Positions 5,675 through 7,162 of a DNA stretch of 7,162 nucleotides are shown here, one piece after another. The stretch is from Candidatus Saccharicenans sp. Lineage in GTDB: Bacteria > Acidobacteriota > Aminicenantia > Aminicenantales > Saccharicenantaceae. The position numbers and the translations under genes were made by a program. Below the pieces are notes generated by a model. It was given only the letters and a program-made list of their open reading frames with translations, did not search any database and had not been told where the DNA came from. Numbering within the stretch: position 1 is the first letter of the stretch; every line of letters starts with the position of its first letter. The stretch lies in assembly GCA_024653405.1 (NCBI GenBank), contig JANLGB010000111.1, forward strand, positions 1-7,162. Reading direction: 5' to 3'.

Positions 5675-6853
5675 TTACGGGCCTTGTTCTTTGCCGGCGG
5701 CCAGGGAAACCTTAAGCAGGACAATTTCCGAGCGGCTGCCGGTCCGGACGGCCGGTCCCCAGGTACCGCTGCCTGAGGAAACATAGATGTGGGTCTGCCC
5801 CTTCTTCAGGTAACCCCAGTTTTTCTCATAGACCAAGCGGTTGATGATATCCAGAGGAAAAAGCTGTCCGGCATGAGTATGGCCGGAAAGCTGGATATCA
5901 ACTCCGGCTTCGGCCGGTTCCTGCAGGTAGAGGGGCTGGTGGTCAAGGACCAGCACCGGCCAGGCGCGGTCCACCCCATCCCGCTCCATTATTTCTTTAA
6001 GCGGCAGCCTTTTCTCACCGGAGCGTACGGCCGCCCAGTCTTTTCTTCCTATGACGAAGAGCCAGCCCTCAACCCGGGCCGCCTGGTCCAGCAGAACATT
6101 CACCCCCGCTTTTCTCAGGTAAGAAATATTTTTTTCAAAGCCGCCGTAATATTCGTGATTGCCGGGACAAGCATAAAGGCCCAGGGGGCTATGGATTTTT
6201 CTGAGCAGCCCGACCATCTTTTCTTCCTCTTCCTCGGACACGGCTTCGTCCACGATGTCGCCGGCGAAAAAGACCACATCCGGCTGGAGGTCGTTAATTC
6301 TTTGAACCAGCTTTTCCAGCCGGTTGGAACGGTTGATGATGCCGAGGTGAATGTCGGAAATCAGCACCGCCTTCAGCTCGGAACCGGCCGGGGCAGTCTT
6401 GTTCAGGCTCAGCTCCAGGACCTTGAGCCGGGGATTGATGGCGTTGAGATGGCCGATAAAAATAACCAGCAACGACAGCCCGACGATTATCAGAAAAGAA
6501 GCCGGGTGACGGACCGAAAGCCAACTGTCCCCGGCCGCCCGCCAGCCCGGAATCTTGGCCAGCCAGCGCAACAGGTCCTTGAGGAAAAGAAACAGAAAAA
6601 GATACAACATCAGGGCCAGGTGGTAGGAACCGAAGGCAGTCAGGTTCTGGGCCAGGTGATGCCGGAACTGGCCGTTTAACACCCGGCCCAGGGGGAAAGC
6701 CAGAACCAGGCTTGAAAAAATCAGGATAAAGGCCAGCCGGGCCGCCGGCAGCCCGGACAAAGCCTGCAGCCCCCGCCACAGAATGTAACCGTTAACCGAA
6801 CTGTAGATTAAAAGAACTATCAGCAGGAAGATGACCAAATCTGATCTCCTCAT
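5675..6853 (-). CDS. Membrane-anchored calcineurin-like metallophosphoesterase
   Basis: This is a predicted dinuclear-metal phosphoesterase (COG1408/YkuE-YaeI-like) tethered to the inner membrane. Four hydrophobic segments precede the enzyme domain, at about residues 6-24, 38-56, 72-92 and 118-137. The catalytic domain carries every family motif: SDIHLG (Asp167, His169), GDIVD (Asp199), GNHEYY (Asn232, His233), LDHQP (His305) and SGHTHAGQ (His325, His327), so it should be active. The numbering assumes ATG at 6853; an in-frame TAA directly precedes that ATG and no ribosome binding site lies upstream of it. AGGAG within codons 2-3 is well placed for a TTG start at 6838, giving 387 residues. Relatives act on phosphodiester or pyrophosphate substrates, including lipids: LpxG of Chlamydia, a UDP-diacylglucosamine hydrolase, belongs to the same superfamily. 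Substrate here is unknown. The gene follows a nitroreductase gene by 57 nt and converges on the OmpH gene. Confidence 0.92.
   Translation of the reverse strand: MRRSDLVIFLLIVLLIYSSVNGYILWRGLQALSGLPAARLAFILIFSSLVLAFPLGRVLNGQFRHHLAQNLTAFGSYHLALMLYLFLFLFLKDLLRWLAKIPGWRAAGDSWLSVRHPASFLIIVGLSLLVIFIGHLNAINPRLKVLELSLNKTAPAGSELKAVLISDIHLGIINRSNRLEKLVQRINDLQPDVVFFAGDIVDEAVSEEEEEKMVGLLRKIHSPLGLYACPGNHEYYGGFEKNISYLRKAGVNVLLDQAARVEGWLFVIGRKDWAAVRSGEKRLPLKEIMERDGVDRAWPVLVLDHQPLYLQEPAEAGVDIQLSGHTHAGQLFPLDIINRLVYEKNWGYLKKGQTHIYVSSGSGTWGPAVRTGSRSEIVLLKVSLAAGKEQGP
6846..6850 (-). promoter_or_regulatory. AGGAG inside the metallophosphoesterase 5' end, favouring a TTG start at 6838
   Basis: Read on the minus strand, the start region is TAA-ATG-AGG-AGA-TCA-GAT-TTG. 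The only Shine-Dalgarno-like element is AGGAG, which falls after the ATG and 7 nt before the TTG at 6838-6836. The 22 nt upstream of the ATG contain no such element. Confidence 0.5.
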
Positions 6854-6909
6854 TTAATAAACTCAATGCGCTCTGTTAATCTTAACTGCCGGCCTGAAAC
6901 CGGAAGGTC

Positions 6910-7162
6910 TCAAGCCTCAACCCGGTTAAACCAGGCGATTTCTTCCAATTTTTTTCTGAGGTGGTCCCCCGGCGGCCGGCTGGCCGCATAGCCGAGCGAA
7001 ATGATAGCCACCGGCCGATACTTTCGCGGAATCTTCAAGAATTTCCTGACCGCCCTGAGGTTGAACCAGCCTATCCAACAGGTGCTAAGTCCCAGTTCCT
7101 CGGCCTTCAGGATGAAATGCTCGCCGGCAATGCCCAGGTCCAGCAGGTAAAACTGCGTCCCC
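6910..7162 (-). CDS. Nitroreductase family protein, C-terminal part, 5' end outside window
   Basis: The minus strand is open from the right edge (first full codon at 7161) to TGA at 6912-6910, giving 83 residues. It has no start codon because the gene continues beyond the window. The segment DLGIAGEHFILKAEELG followed by LSTCWIGWFN is the conserved C-terminal FMN-side region of the nitroreductase family (usually GIAxEhxxLAAxxxGLGtCWIG). It is followed by VAIISLGYAA (51-60), corresponding to the family's VPLGYP strand, and a final charged helix RKKLEEIAWFN. Members are flavoenzymes that use NAD(P)H to reduce nitroaromatics, quinones or other substrates, so the specific substrate cannot be told. 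It lies 57 nt upstream of the metallophosphoesterase in the same direction and may share a transcript. The family call is good; the N-terminal FMN-binding residues are not visible. Confidence 0.85.
   Translation of the reverse strand, partial: GTQFYLLDLGIAGEHFILKAEELGLSTCWIGWFNLRAVRKFLKIPRKYRPVAIISLGYAASRPPGDHLRKKLEEIAWFNRVEA

Noticed and set aside
5789..6679. Plus-strand open frame of 296 codons
   Set aside because: It is antisense to the metallophosphoesterase, whose motifs are complete; the plus-strand translation shows no domain.
6875..6886. GTTAA-TC-TTAAC palindrome upstream of the metallophosphoesterase
   Set aside because: Two 5-nt arms in a short AT-rich gap are expected by chance, and I could not build a convincing promoter or operator around it.

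Overview
The window looks like a protein-coding stretch of a diderm (Gram-negative-type) bacterial chromosome. It is GC-rich by eye and densely packed, with short intergenic gaps. The diderm inference rests on an OmpH/Skp-type periplasmic chaperone with a signal peptide. A lineage near Candidatus Aminicenantes or Acidobacteria is a guess from the style of the proteins (COG3379 phosphohydrolases, the small ribbon-helix-helix protein, the three-segment membrane protein). No rRNA or other phylogenetic marker is present to test it. I see no mobile element, CRISPR array, tRNA or rRNA.

Plus strand, 1-5635: six genes run in one direction with gaps of 19 to 39 nt or overlaps, so they probably form one operon. 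The order is (i) the C-terminal part of an alkaline-phosphatase-superfamily phosphohydrolase, cut by the left edge; (ii) a complete paralogue of it with a twin-arginine-like N-terminus, whose start overlaps the end of the first gene by 20 nt; (iii) a 63-residue ribbon-helix-helix-like protein; (iv) a 276-residue membrane protein with an Oxa1/EMC3-like arrangement of helices plus a beta-rich domain probably outside the membrane; (v) a fold-type I PLP aminotransferase; (vi) an OmpH/Skp-family chaperone. The phosphohydrolases, the small protein and the membrane protein are the best candidate for an undescribed functional unit. They could form an envelope phosphodiester or phosphotransfer system linked to a membrane insertase-like partner. 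That link is inferred from gene order only.

Minus strand, 5675-7162: a calcineurin-like metallophosphoesterase with four N-terminal membrane segments lies downstream of a nitroreductase-family gene, of which only the last 83 codons are visible. The two are 57 nt apart and may be co-transcribed. This pair converges on the plus-strand operon across a 39-nt gap in which I see no convincing terminator.

There is no gene-free stretch longer than 60 nt.
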